In this document: positions 35,117 through 46,394 of the stretch, in pieces
How positions within the stretch are numbered: position 1 is the first letter of the stretch
Layout: each line of letters opens with the position of its first letter
Assembly: GCA_029721515.1 (NCBI GenBank)
Contig: CM056563.1
Coordinates: 7,197,454-7,261,453, forward strand
Length of the DNA: 64,000 bases
Source: Synanceia verrucosa
Lineage: Eukaryota > Chordata > Actinopteri > Perciformes > Synanceiidae
Direction of reading: 5' to 3'
Position numbers and translations under genes: made by a program
The notes under the pieces: generated by a model
What the model saw: only the letters and a program-made list of their open reading frames with translations
Told to the model about the DNA's origin: nothing
Databases searched by the model: none

Positions 35117-36658
35117 GGGTACCAGTGAGGAAAACTAATTGTGTTTCACTGATATACTGTATCACTCTGGTTATTCATTCCACCCAAATACAACTATTTC
35201 TAGCTCAGTTGTGCCCTCCTGTGTCATAGACGCGCTCCTGCATAAAAGGCACATGTTTGGATTGGAGCTTAATCAAACCTAATCACATGCTAGCCCCCTG
35301 TACAGGGAGCTGTTGGACAAGAGGATAACTGAAATGAGTAGACTACATACAAAATAAGCAAAGTAGGCCAGGCTACTGTAATGAATTTGATCATGTTCCA
35401 CAAACTTGGCCAAGTAGCATCCCAGCACAAAGCCTACCTACTCGAGGTCTTTCTTCAAACAGCCTTCATAAGCCATAGACAACTTTGTTTCTAATAATTA
35501 TCATCATAATCATCATCCCCATTCTTATTATTATTATAATTATTATCAGGGTTATTATTATGAGGGTATGTTGTTTTCATTATCTTTCATAATTTTCATC
35601 ATCATTCAGTTATGAGCATATTAATAGCCTATTTCTTTGTGTATGTTTGTGTGTGTGTGAGGGGGGCATTGACAGGCTTATGATGCGTTTGTTCTAAGAA
35701 GGTTGGGAACCACTGTGCTAGATGGTCTGCCAGATTTGAAACAAACGTCTAACTTACATCAAGCATGTCGTTGTCTACCACTGCTGTAACAATAATGCCA
35801 TACTTGGCTGGTAAACATGTATCTGAAAAATAGCAGCAGCGAGGAATTTCAAATCGCGGCTCCAAATGATAAACTAGCCAAGAAAAGCCACAGTCCAGCA
35901 CCATCATTTCCATGATAAAGTCCCAGAACTGACAAACTTCTTACTTCTTACATTTTTCAAATTGACACTGGTCAATAGGCACAAGCCTCAGTGTTTTCTT
36001 TGCAGCTGGCTTTGGGTTAGCAGGCATTTAGAAGTGCAGACATCTTTGTATTATATTATTTTGTAGATTGTGGGACTTTGGCAGAAAATTTTTTGTAAAT
36101 GTAAACGCTTGATCTATATTTTTTTTTAAAAAAAAAGACCCGCTTCCCACTTCATCCACCTCACTCAACTGACAAAAAAAAACACTCCTAATATACTGTA
36201 TATATACTTTATCGGAGCCATTTAAAATGTCAGGGGATTTATCTGGATGACATCATATTTCCCATTATTGGGCCAATAATTACCGGTCCAGTGATCATCA
36301 TGCATCCCTAGTCAGTTAAGTATTCATCAAGAATAAAGAAAGGTGCATTCAGTCAGACCAAGCACTGACTAACAGAGCAGAGAGCAGAGGCCCAGAGGTA
36401 GCCAGCAATATGTTTGCATCTTCAGCATGCATGTGAATAGAAGACACCTTGTTTCTCCTGGGTGCCTGTCACTACCTGATCCATACGGGAAACCCGATTT
36501 GTACTACGCATGTGCAAAATGTGTCTACGTCCACTCAGCAGCCAATCAAAACATTTTACAGGAGTTAATCATCGTACAGATACTTTATCATGAAAAAGTT
36601 TTTTAAAACCTGCAGAAAAGTGGTGTCATTCAGTGAAATACGTATGCTGTAGTCTATA
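35117..36658. other. Non-coding with transposon ends
   Basis: Holds an ATT/ATC-rich tract (35496-35620). A hAT-type terminus CAGTGGTTCCCAACC reads inward from about 35716 on the minus strand, and another hAT-like terminus 'gcatcccta' ends at 36310. The bodies are not identifiable. A T-run/A-run pair lies at 36119-36135. Confidence 0.4.
36321..36450 (+). repeat. Local duplicate, left copy
   Basis: Matches 39876-39999 in direct orientation, sharing 'tattcatcaag', 'gtgcattcagtcagaccaag', 'taacagagcagag' and 'cagcatgcatgtgaa'. Non-coding; origin unknown. Confidence 0.6.
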
Positions 36659-37206
36659 CACCTTATTGCCAAAAGTATTCACTCACCCATCCAAATGATC
36701 AGAATTAGGAGTTCCAATCACTGCCATGGCCACAGGTGTATAAAATCAAGCACCTAGGTATGCAGACTGCTTTTACAAACATTTGTGAAAGAATGGGTCG
36801 CTCTCAGGAGCTCAGTGAGTTCCAGCGTGGAACTGTGATAGGATGCCACCTGTGCAACAAATCCAGTCGTGAAATTTCCTCACTCCTAAATATTCCACAG
36901 TCAACTGTGAGCTGTATTATAAGAACGTGGAAGTGTTTGGGAACGACAGCAACTCAGCCATGAAGTGGTAGGCCACGTAAACTGATGGAGCGGGGTCAGT
37001 GGATGCTGAGGCACATAGTGTGAAGAGGTCACCAACTTTCTGCAGAGTCAATCACTACAGACCTCCAGACTTCATGTGGCCTTCAGATTAGCTCAAGAAC
37101 AGTGCACAGAGAGCTTCATGGAATGGGTTTCCATGGCCGAGCAGCTGCATCCAAGCCATACATCACCAAGTACAATGCAAAGTGACGGATGCAGTGGTGT
37201 AAAGCA
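36659..37206 (+). mobile_element. Truncated Tc1-like transposon (family B, copy 2)
   Basis: Starts after TA (36657-36658) with CACCTTATTGCCAAAAGTAT and follows the 9800-11022 element in inverse. The match stops near 37206, at 'ggatgcagtggtgtaaagca'. The catalytic half and the other terminus are gone. Confidence 0.85.
36760..37206 (+). pseudogene. Tc1-type transposase, 5' half only
   Basis: Opens at ATG 36760 with MQTAFTNICERMGRSQELSE and continues through the helix-turn-helix ('LNIPQSTVSCIIRTWK') to a stop at 36963. Further similarity continues in other frames to about 37206. None of the three catalytic acidic residues is retained. It is nearly identical to the N-terminal piece of the family B copy at 9800-11022. 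Confidence 0.85.
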
Positions 37207-37224
37207 GTGGCAGGAGGTGCTGAT

Positions 37225-37297
37225 GAAGGTTGGCGGAGGGTATTTCCTGGAGAGGTGGGCAACTAATGAAGAAATGAGCTGAGAGATACTGTCATAC
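37225..37297 (+). repeat. Inverted local duplicate, left copy
   Basis: 'gggtatttcctggagaggtg' and 'gaagaaatgagctga' recur in inverse at 39352-39412, about 2.1 kb away. The pair brackets the nested element 37332-38817. Confidence 0.65.
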
Positions 37298-37873
37298 TGT
37301 GATCAACAGTGTAAAAGACTGTGAAGGAATACACTAGCCACATTTACATGTTTTTTAATTCTGAATTAATTGTTCGGAATTAAATAGTTCAGAATTAAAA
37401 TATTCTCCTTCGAGTTTACATGAAAATAATAATTCCGAATTGAGGTTTACATGGACAACACGTTAAATCACCTTTATTTAATTCCCCTGAACGTCTGGCG
37501 GTCGGGAAGGGGTCTGATTGGACAGTGGACTCACTTACGTAATTACTGTCTACCGGAAGAAAACACACTCCAGCTGGCTAGCGGCTTTTTTGTCATTTCG
37601 TTTTAACGTTATGCCATGGACACGAATATAATACACGCAGTCAAATATGCCTACTCTTTAAGCAGCAGCTCGAGAATATTATTACGCTTCACATATACCA
37701 GCTGAGGAGTAGAAGAGGAGAGCGTTGGAGAAGGGCGGAAGAAGACAAATGACTTCTTCAGCTACTCTACCTCAGCCCATCCCCCGTGTCCCACTCGTAA
37801 ATCCAGAGAGCAGTGGATGAAAGTCCGAAGCAAGGACTGAATCTTCTGCTGCTGCTTCTGCTTTTTCTTCTTA

Positions 37874-38568
37874 AGCTGCTTTCTCACCGAACGCGCAAGG
37901 CGCAGGTGTGACGAGAAAAACCCATTCATTGTGTATGTGGTTGCGCTGCGCAAAGGCGCAGCACGGGGGTGGATTTTGCGCTCTTGCGCGCTGCATCCAA
38001 ATTGAGGACGCAGCGATTAGGAGATTAGGAGAAATGCCAAGAGCTGCACGGAAAGGGGGGGAAAGACGAAAATCATAGGTGTGTCAAGGATGGAGGAAAA
38101 GCTGATCCTTGCGGTGTCTCAGTTTGGGGAGCTGTGGGGTGTGCGATAAATCAACCTGAAATTAGTGGCCATCCAGGTGTTTTTTGATCTCTTAAGGTCA
38201 GACTGTGGAACTGTGGCTCCCTGCTCAGAGTGGACTCGGAAGCGGTAATCGTAGGGCTGTAGCTCCTGGACAAGGCGAAACTCTTCCATATCCTGCCTCC
38301 CCCTCAAAGTGACATGTACCCGAACACTTCTTGCTGATCTCCCCCTCCTCCTCCTCCTCATCATCAGCATAAATAAAGCAAGGGCTTTTCCACGGGGACA
38401 CAGAGAAATATATGCTAAATGAAGAGCACTATAATTTCAATTTCCCTCCACTATCCATAGCCTAGCAACTAGGTCGCGATGCACCCTGCTCTGTGCCATG
38501 CTCTGCGCTGGCTTGCACCATACCCTGCGCAGCGCCCTGCACCTTGCACGTTCGGTGTGAAAGCAGCT
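37874..38568 (-). mobile_element. Harbinger family H, copy 3 (longest)
   Basis: Ends AGCTGCTTTCTCACCGAACG and, inverted, AGCTGCTTTCACACCGAACG. Flanks are TTA and ATA. In inverse it aligns with 16120-16475 along its length ('cacatacacaatgaatgg', 'gctgatgatgaggaggagg', 'gggtacatgtcactttg') and contains interior sequence the shorter copy lacks. Confidence 0.8.
38119..38370 (-). pseudogene. Possible Harbinger transposase N-terminal remnant
   Basis: An 83-codon minus-strand frame inside the element: an arginine-rich start followed by 'DMEEFRLVQELQPYDYRFRV'. The E-x-x-x-L-V-x-E-L-x-x-x-D-x-R-F pattern resembles the region before the catalytic domain of HARBI1-like transposases. No catalytic motif follows. 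Assignment rests on this weak motif plus the Harbinger-type ends. Confidence 0.35.
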
Positions 38569-39351
38569 ATACGAGCATGCGCTGAACGATCGGAATAAAC
38601 TTTAAGAAGAATAAACGTTTACATGAAAGAGAATTAAAGTAATTCGGCTTTAAAAATGGAATAAACCACCCACTTACTTCGGAATTAAGTTTAATTGCGA
38701 ATAATCATTTTCATCAGAATTAAGTGTTTACATGGTCTTTTTAAAGCGGAATTATTTTTTATTCAGAATTAAATTATTCAGAATTAAATTAAAGCTCTCA
38801 TGTAAACGCAGCAAGTGTCACTCTGAGCCGAGTGGGTTTGGTTTTTAGAATTAAATCTTTCCAGATGATATTTCAAAAGGCAACACAAAAAAAAAAAAAA
38901 CATCCAGTGAGATTGCAAAGTTTAGCATCCATCAGCAGATTGCAGCTTTCACTGTTAGTACAGGTTTGTACAATGTTGGACACATCTGAGGATGGAACAT
39001 GTAGAAACAGAGGGAGAAGTTAATAACGTAAGAGATATGTTAGAGGCCAAGGTAAGTATATATCACACTGTGAGCCAGGATCAGTATCGACCAAATGATG
39101 GAAATGAGGAGCAGCACTGAGACTGACTGAACTACCACCAATGATTATATGCTTCACAGCCGTCTTCGTCTCATGGAGCTACGCATGAATATCAATACTG
39201 TCTAATGGTCTAATCAAGAGGTGCAGGAAAACAGTTCAGCTACAGACACAAACAATATCCAGATCTATTATATAAATGCACAAGCATGCATCTATTACAG
39301 GCTGAACCTGTCTCTCATATTCAGTGCTTTTCTGTGGTATTAAAGTCTCTC

Positions 39352-39412
39352 TGTCAGCTCATTTCTTCATTGTTGCACACCTCTCCAGGAAATACCCAGT
39401 ACCACCTTTAAT
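39352..39412 (-). repeat. Inverted local duplicate, right copy
   Basis: In inverse reads 'gggtatttcctggagaggtg' and 'gaagaaatgagctga', matching 37225-37297. Confidence 0.65.
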
Positions 39413-39875
39413 CAACACTTCCTGCCACTCACAGGAAGTTCATTTATCTGGAGGCAAGAGAGGAAGACACCAGACGTGATAAGACTCAGTCCAGTGCTAC
39501 AGTGTTCGAGAGGAGGCAAAGAAAGCCTCTTAAAAACTGTTGTCATGGAGACAAAACATCTTGTGCATGTTGACGTGCAGCCATTCCTCCCAAAGAAGCA
39601 GTAAAAACAAAAGGCTCTTGTACTAACCATTAACAGTCAGCGCTGAAATAGAGGAGTAAAGAAGAAGAAGCGGTGTCACCCAGCGATGCGCCGAGCCACG
39701 GCGACATGACAGCTGTAATATAAAAATGTCATCCCTTTTCCATCTCCAAATAATGTTGCAAAGAGCCACTGTTCCAGACAGACGCCTAATCTCAACACAG
39801 CAAACTGCAACACAACTCACACCTGAGCTGCTCCGGCGTCCTCGCCTCCACTCTGCTCTGCACAGCTCACTTCAG

Positions 39876-39999
39876 TATTCATCAAGTGGAAGTAAGTGTG
39901 CATTCAGTCAGACCAAGCATGGATTAACAGAGCAGAGGCTCCAAGGTATGAAGAAATGTGTTTGAGTCTCCAGCATGCATGTGAAGAGGAATCACCTGC
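39876..39999 (+). repeat. Local duplicate, right copy
   Basis: Direct match to 36321-36450, about 3.5 kb away, with several small indels. Confidence 0.6.
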
Positions 40000-40007
40000 A
40001 GATTTTA

Positions 40008-40320
40008 TTACACACACACACACGCACATGTTTACTTAAGTCACCTCCCCACCTTTGGGGACAAACTTTGATTTCTTAAAAACTTACCCTAAGCCTACCT
40101 ACAACAACTAACCCCCTAATCCTAACATCGACCTAACCCTAACCACCGACCTAAAATCCAGGTTTAAACAATTGGGGACATGGATTTTTGTCCCCAGTCA
40201 ACTGGTATTAAGTGTGTGACCCCAATGTGGACACAAGGCAGATCTCACACACGCACACGCACACACACACACACACACGCACACACACACACACACACAC
40301 ACGCACGCACGCACACACAG
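40008..40320. repeat. CA microsatellites around a CCTAA-rich repeat
   Basis: CA repeats at 40012-40024 and 40246-40319 (the latter with CGCA units) flank a segment with 'ggggacaaact' and, inverted, 'ggggacatggattttt', plus 'acctaaccctaaccaccgac'. The CCTAA text is irregular, so this looks like an interspersed repeat rather than a telomere scar. Confidence 0.6.
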
Positions 40321-42460
40321 TAGCAGAGTAACAAGTAAACAACTATTAGACAATTTAACGCCATGACTATAATATACAAAACTAACAATTAATTTCAATG
40401 TTGAGTAATTTGCAAATCATCATTTTCTCAATTATTGATAATCACATTTTGATTTTGCACTATTCTGCACTAGGGATGGGAACGACACGGAGAATCGATT
40501 GTCGAGGCCCATGCGTAAAATTTTGTTGAATTGTTGGTCCAGTGCGGAGGGTGGAAAATATTCCACACTATACTACTCCATTTTAAGGCTTAAAGTCATG
40601 GCTGTAATGCCCAATATTGACAATCAAAGCAGTGATAATAAAAATTACAGACTTTTGCAAACTCCCTCTTAAACCTTTACCACCGGACCTGTCGGCGCAG
40701 ACAGGATTTCACAGCCTCTCTTCTGATGACCATAACTCCTGAGCAGTGTGTGCTATCGAAGGCATTGCCCTGTGTGAACAGGTGAGCCACCTGTTTAATG
40801 GCCGATCACCAGCTCAAATTTCAGTTCACACCAGGGCTGGGCGATAAAACTATAGCAACATATATATCGCGATAGACACGTCATCAATATCAATAAAAAA
40901 TATTCTCGATATAATGGTTGATAATTTCACAGAACTTCACTGCAAGAAACTAATCTGACTCTCACCAGCTGGATGTCGTTCCACCTAGCTCCACACATGA
41001 ACTCACACTCCATGGGAAGGACTTCAAGGGAGCAAAAAACGACTGAGCCAATCAGGATCGCTGATTATATATGACTAAAATAATATTTAAAAAAATAAAG
41101 TTTAACCTAGAATATTCGGGAAGAGAAGTACAACATCACAGACACACAAACCACATATTTGAGTTTTCCCAGAATTTTTCTCAAATTACTGCGATAAATT
41201 TGTTTAATTTCATTTTCTCCAGGATTATTGTTCACTTGCAGGTAAATGCAGAACATATTTTAGATTGTGATATACCATTTCAGATATAATTTTCCATCAA
41301 GAACATGACTGATACTCCTAAAAAAAAATCAACCCAACGTAAATGATTTGTGAGTCAAACAAGACAAACAACTGCCTGACTTCACAGCAGCATCCTCCAT
41401 CAGTCCTGCTGGCACACTGTATATCATCTACATGTTGTTGAACAGCCCGTCCTCACATATCATACAGCTCATAACAATCAATGCTGGCAAACTTTAGATA
41501 CTAATACTCACAACAGACTGCGGTTTGAAAATTTAAACATTAGTGGGCTGTGATTTAAATGAAACATCTTTTGTCTCACCAACAGATCAAAACTGAAAAC
41601 AATTTAATTCAGAAGGAATAAAAAAAAGAAAAAAACAATTTGTCACATTTAAGAAGCTGGAACTCGGCACTGCTTTGTAATTTCGCTGAAAAAAGCCTAC
41701 ATGATTTAATCCTTTGGTATAGACTTGTTGATTGTTCAAACCTAATGAAGCCTCAGAACTTTTAGTTTTCCAATCTACTTTTCAATTGACTGAATAATCA
41801 TTTCAGTACAACTCCTTTTTGGTTAGAGAAGTATTTTCCTTGCAATCAGGTCTGTCTCATCTTTCTAGATTCATCCAACAATAATCTGCAATCACAACAG
41901 AAACCAATCCTCTGAGGACAAGTCTGACAATATTAAACTATAGGATCGGAGCTTTTCAGTCAGTGCTCCAAAAGTACCGAAGTTTGGTACCCAGCCCTAT
42001 CTATAGGCAACATGTCCATAGAGTTTTGACTGAAGGTTGCTGAAAGTCACACAGGGAAAAGTAGGAAGTCAATACCTGTATTATTAAGTCTGTGAAGCTA
42101 GGTTGAAACAAAGTGCTACAGAAATGTCTTTTTAAAGCATTTTAAACAGAAATTCTTCACTGATGACATTAATTTGTGCGCCTCCATCAATTTCAACTCA
42201 GCTTTTCAGGACAGAGGACAACACGACAGCTCACAACCTGAATTCTTAAAGGCCAGCTGCATCCAAAAAGAGTCAAAATGACAACTGATACTGCCCATTG
42301 TACATTTGCAAAGGAATCAAAACTGTCAAGTTTGAGCCTCTTAATAATAACACATGAATATTTCAGAGTAAATGCTTGTTTTTTCTCACAGTTTCTGAGT
42401 AAAAGCATACCAGCCACTGGTTATCACCTTTCCTTTCACTGCTCCCTATCCTCTGCACAT
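40321..42460. other. Non-coding, hAT-like ends
   Basis: 'tagggatgggaacgacacgg' at 40473 and 'agggctgggcgataaaacta' at 40834-40925 look like left ends of hAT elements. No right ends or duplications were found. The rest is unrecognised. Confidence 0.4.
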
Positions 42461-42608
42461 GGTTCCTAACCATAGACTTGTGGTTGGTTCTTGGTTCCTA
42501 ACCACAGACTTGTGGTTGGTTCTTGGTTCCTAACCACAGACTTGTGGTTGGTTCTTGGATCCTAACCACAGACTTGTGGTTGGTTCTTGGATCCTAACCA
42601 CAGACTTG
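42461..42608. repeat. 32-bp minisatellite with a hairpin in each unit
   Basis: Four full units (42461, 42493, 42525, 42557) and a partial fifth to 42608. Each full unit contains AACCACAGACTTGTGGTT (the first has one variant base), whose arms AACCACA and TGTGGTT are complementary. Units differ by one or two bases (ggttcc or ggatcc), so the array is young. Confidence 0.95.
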
Positions 42609-43655
42609 CTCATAATACCCCGCAGCCTCTTGGCACATTTCATGCCCAGCGCTGCTGTGAATGATTCACCATATGTCCAGTTATGTCCCAGAGCAGGGAA
42701 AAGGAAAACGCAAGTTTCATCACATTTGTGGTGAACTAAAGGAAAGTAATTACACTCCAGCTACAGCAGATTTTACTTCCTCTCTTTGACCTTCGGGTTG
42801 AATGACCACAGCTCTGCACCTACTCAGCAAAAAAACCTTTATTGTGAAGGGGCTAAGGTGCCACAATAGGCACGTCTTTGACAAAAGGATATTTTAAAGG
42901 CCTTTATTGCTTTTAAGTCAGTACAAGTCAGCCAGTGTGACAGCAGAGAGTCAAATAGTCTTTGCTGTCTGAGGGAAGATATGACTTTTTCACCTGGTCA
43001 AAATGAGGTCAAACCAGATTTTTCCCATGGGATACAACACTAACAGGAAGAGGGCCACCAACAGTACTGTGCTGAATGAGCTTAAATGTTAAAGGTCACT
43101 ACTCAGCTGTGTGGCTCAGCACAGCAGCCATGTCCAGAAAACTGACAATGGAGAATATATAAAAACAAGAGGAAAGCATGATGTCACTCCAGTCCACGAG
43201 CATGAAGCTGATATTATCCTCTTCTCCCTCAAGCTTTCACATGACATTTAAATAATCATATAGATGTCATCACAGAAACATACACCATCTTTGAAATAGG
43301 AATGCATATACTGTCAAGCTAGAATGATAGATTACCATCTCCTTTCAGTACCCCATTTGCGAGAGTTCTGTTATTCTTTGATCTTTATGAGCATAAACTG
43401 AATATCTTCGGCCGTTGGGTGGCTGGTTGTATAAAAACATCAACTTGGGCTTAAAGAATGTGTTATATACAGTATTTTTTCACTATTTTCTGACATTTTA
43501 CAGACCCAGCAATCAACTGATTTCATTGAGAAATGGTTTCACATGATGATCAACATAAAAGGTGCCTTTGCGCCACGAAACAATGTTGTTTCTGAAATCT
43601 TTGCTTTTAACTTGTTCAATAGTGTACCTCTTCAAAAAAATATTAAAATCAAATA
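42609..43655. other. Non-coding spacer
   Basis: No gene or repeat recognised. Confidence 0.45.
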
Positions 43656-43724
43656 ATGTGAAAAGGGACACCCTGACCATGTGAAAAGGGACACCCTGAC
43701 CATGTGAAAAGGGACACCCTGACC
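43656..43724. repeat. 23-bp tandem repeat, three perfect copies
   Basis: Units start at 43656, 43679 and 43702 and are identical over 'atgtgaaaagggacaccctg' plus acc. It ends where the fourth unit would begin, with 'aggtac'. Confidence 0.95.
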
Positions 43725-45971
43725 AGGTACTGAGGTGACCTAGAATCACCTAGTGCTCTAGTCCGCCACACTAATAAAAAACCTATGACTGCCTACAAGG
43801 GTGTTTTGCATTTTTCACAATTCATTCAGTACCTCTTGGCAGTGCCAAACACACCAAAATCCTCACCAGGTGACTTTCACATGCATCATTTTTACGTGTC
43901 CAAAGATGGTAAATGGCTGCTGCTTTATCACATGGAGACCTCAGGGGATTGAAATGAAAACTTGGAATACTATGAAGATCTACAAACCCATAATCTCTTT
44001 CTGTATGTTGGTCCAGACTGGCATTACTCAGCACTTTTGTCTTCCTCTTCTGGGTCAACATCAACATTGAGGCTGCAGTGGAAACATTGACAGTTTTGAT
44101 ACCATTTTGAGTGCAAGGTTAAGATGAAAACTAGAGTCAGAGCAGGCTGAAATGAACAAAAAGAGAAAGATAATAAGATGAATGATATGCACGGTACCAT
44201 TTGGTGAGGATTATTTTCTTTTTCAACAGCATCAAACAAACCTCAACTTCCCATTATAGTTCCCCAAGCATAAATCTGGTCAGTAAATTTGAGTTTAACA
44301 CAGACGGAAGCTCAATTACTGTTCCAGAGAGAGCTGGGTAATTAAATAGTTGACACTCTCCACAGTTACTATACTCATCACTCCTGATGCCAATTTAGCC
44401 ACTGACAAATCACAGGAGGCAGGTGTTAATTGACCAGGGTATTTAAGGGGAAACTACTTTGACCCATGTCACCAGCAGCCCAATACCACACACCTGAACT
44501 TTAAAATAAGTCTAGTTTGGGATTGACATAGAAGACTCAATGTGAGGAGGAAGAAGGGATGACTTTGCCACTGTCATTTTTTACTGCAGTAAGGGGGAAA
44601 AATCCTGCACATGCACTTTGGATAAGTTTTGAATTAGGATCAGCAAATGTGATATTGAAATCTTCCATCACCTCCTGAATAATATAACAACAATAATAAG
44701 CCCCATCAAAACAGCAATATGTTTGTCATGCAAATGCACCACACAACAAATCATAGGAGCCGCTCTAATGATACTAACAACATGGTGCCAATAGGGACCT
44801 ACTTGAGCAAAGGGGGTGAAACAGAAGGACACTGTTATCACTGATTAGAAAAGAGCCCAAAATAAACACTCGGTCCACCATCAACCTCCTTAGTTACTGT
44901 GTCACTGTTAAATGTCATGTAAGACTGCCTTTTGCTCTCCAGAAGTCTGTTTGAAAGGAGTCAGTTCTTTCTATGGAGATTTTCTGTTGTTTTAATTTTA
45001 TTGAGCAAATAGTTGCAAAAATATTGGCTGCTTGGTCTCCAATCAGTCACATAGAAGCTGAGGCGGAGTACAAGCATGAAGGCAAACATGTTGGAGTTGT
45101 GCAGATGTAGTAAGTATAGGCCAGATGCCTGGTGAGGGACTAATTACGGCAGAGTGATTTGGGCTAATAGGATCTGAACCTCTGCACTGAGGTCAACTCC
45201 TCTGAGGACAGAATGATGATCAGTTCAGAGACCAGGCGATACGTCTCGCTGCAGGCAGAACCCTGCCTCTAATAATACCATTACGCAAATGCTTCTCAAT
45301 GTGCATCCCTCAGCCATGCCTCACTTTCATCCTTTCTCTCACTGTGCGTTTCCATCTCTCTCTCTCTCTCTGCTCATTTCTCTCATTCTTCTCTTTGTGT
45401 TGCCTCTCACGCCAGTGGCTGTTGAATTATTGATGGGATGTTGAGCTGGTGAGATTCCTCCTGCTGCGGACTTGCTTGTTGGTCTGGGTTTGTGTTGCTT
45501 TTCTCTTTCTGTTGTCACACGGCGTCCTTGCGTGAATGTGTGCGTGCTGATATAAGTGTGCATTTGTGTCCTGCTAATCAAATCTGCCGGTGCATCACTG
45601 CAAGACTTTCCAATCAGCGACTGTTTGTCCGAAACCGTCAAAGCATTTTGAGGAGCAGAAGAGTACGCAAAACACACACAGGAATGTATGGTGTACTCAC
45701 AATAACATCCACACATTGCTGTATGATAACCATCCGCAACAGCACATGGTACATAAAGGGCATTGTATTCCTGTGTCATATCAGTGAACATTGAGAAGGC
45801 AGGGTTTGAGCCAGAGCACGGTATCATCATGACACCCTTAAAACATTAAAAAAAAAAATTACATCTCTAGCTAGTAAATTAGCTGAGCTACAAACTTTAA
45901 CTGTTGGCTGTTATGTTGGCAAAGGTTGAGAAGTTTTTTTGTTATCTGCAGGCCCTGCACTATTACTATGA
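43725..45971. other. Non-coding, possible conserved elements
   Basis: 44330-44460 and 45120-45310 are complex, non-repetitive and carry homeodomain-like cores ('gctgggtaattaaatag', 'gactaattacggcag'). A CT run lies at 45355-45371. The 163-codon minus-strand frame at 45339-45830 overlaps that run and has no recognised domain. Confidence 0.35.
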
Positions 45972-46300
45972 ATAGGGATCCAATATTGGTATCGGTTCCG
46001 ATGTGGAACACAATTCTAAATTGGGTATCAGTGACGATGGACTTGATCCATGGGAGCAGATCTATTCAGTGTAATTCTTTGCTGAACACTGTGCGTACCT
46101 TCTTGAACTGACGACAGGCTGTGCGGATGCTCACATTTGTTTACAAAGTGGAGAGAGCAAACTTTTGTTGCATTTTTTTTTATAGGGCTGTCATAATTAG
46201 CGCGTTGACAATGGCGGAATACATGACAGTAACTCTACTTGGACAAACTGCCTGAAATGCGTTGCCATAGACGTGCTCAATTAAAAAAACATCTCAGAGA
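45972..46300 (+). mobile_element. Degenerate hAT element (family of 53914)
   Basis: Starts 'ATAGGGATCCAATATTGGTA' and continues 'tatcggttccgatgtgg'. Near 46240 it shares 'tacttggacaaactgcc' and 'gcgttgcca' with 54119-54150. The right end is not found. Confidence 0.5.
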
Positions 46301-46312
46301 CTCAGGTGAATG

Positions 46313-46385
46313 AGTTATAAAGTCTGATGGTCACAAGAAGGAAGGATTTCCTGTGGTGTTCTGTTCCTCAACGCATTTTGGAAAG
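46313..46385 (+). repeat. LINE-like repeat fragment
   Basis: 'gagttataaagtctga' and 'gaaggaaggatttcctg' match 2678-2725. Confidence 0.5.
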
Positions 46386-46394
46386 TTGTTGGGC

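Larger units (their letters stand above)
37332..38817. mobile_element. TIR element carrying a nested Harbinger copy
   Basis: The left end CACTAGCCACATTTACATG is mirrored on the right by 'catgtaaacgcagcaagtg' (16 of 19). Mirrored 'gaattaa/ttaattc' tracts follow inward on both sides. No clear target duplication. Without the insert at 37874-38568 the element is about 790 bp. Superfamily uncertain. No coding capacity of its own seen. Confidence 0.65.
38818..40007. other. Non-coding with duplicate segments
   Basis: Includes 39352-39412 (inverse of 37225-37297) and 39876-39999 (direct copy of 36321-36450). Open frames of 63-79 codons are unrecognised. Confidence 0.45.

Noticed and set aside
40100..40150. 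Interstitial telomere from a chromosome fusion
   Set aside because: The repeats are irregular and single units are not tandem TTAGGG; an interspersed repeat fits better.
42461..42608. CRISPR-like array
   Set aside because: Units are contiguous without spacers and the host is an animal genome; it is a minisatellite.
45339..45830. 163-codon minus-strand frame as a gene
   Set aside because: It overlaps a CT-rich tract and shows no family pattern. Its length alone is not convincing in an eukaryotic non-coding region.
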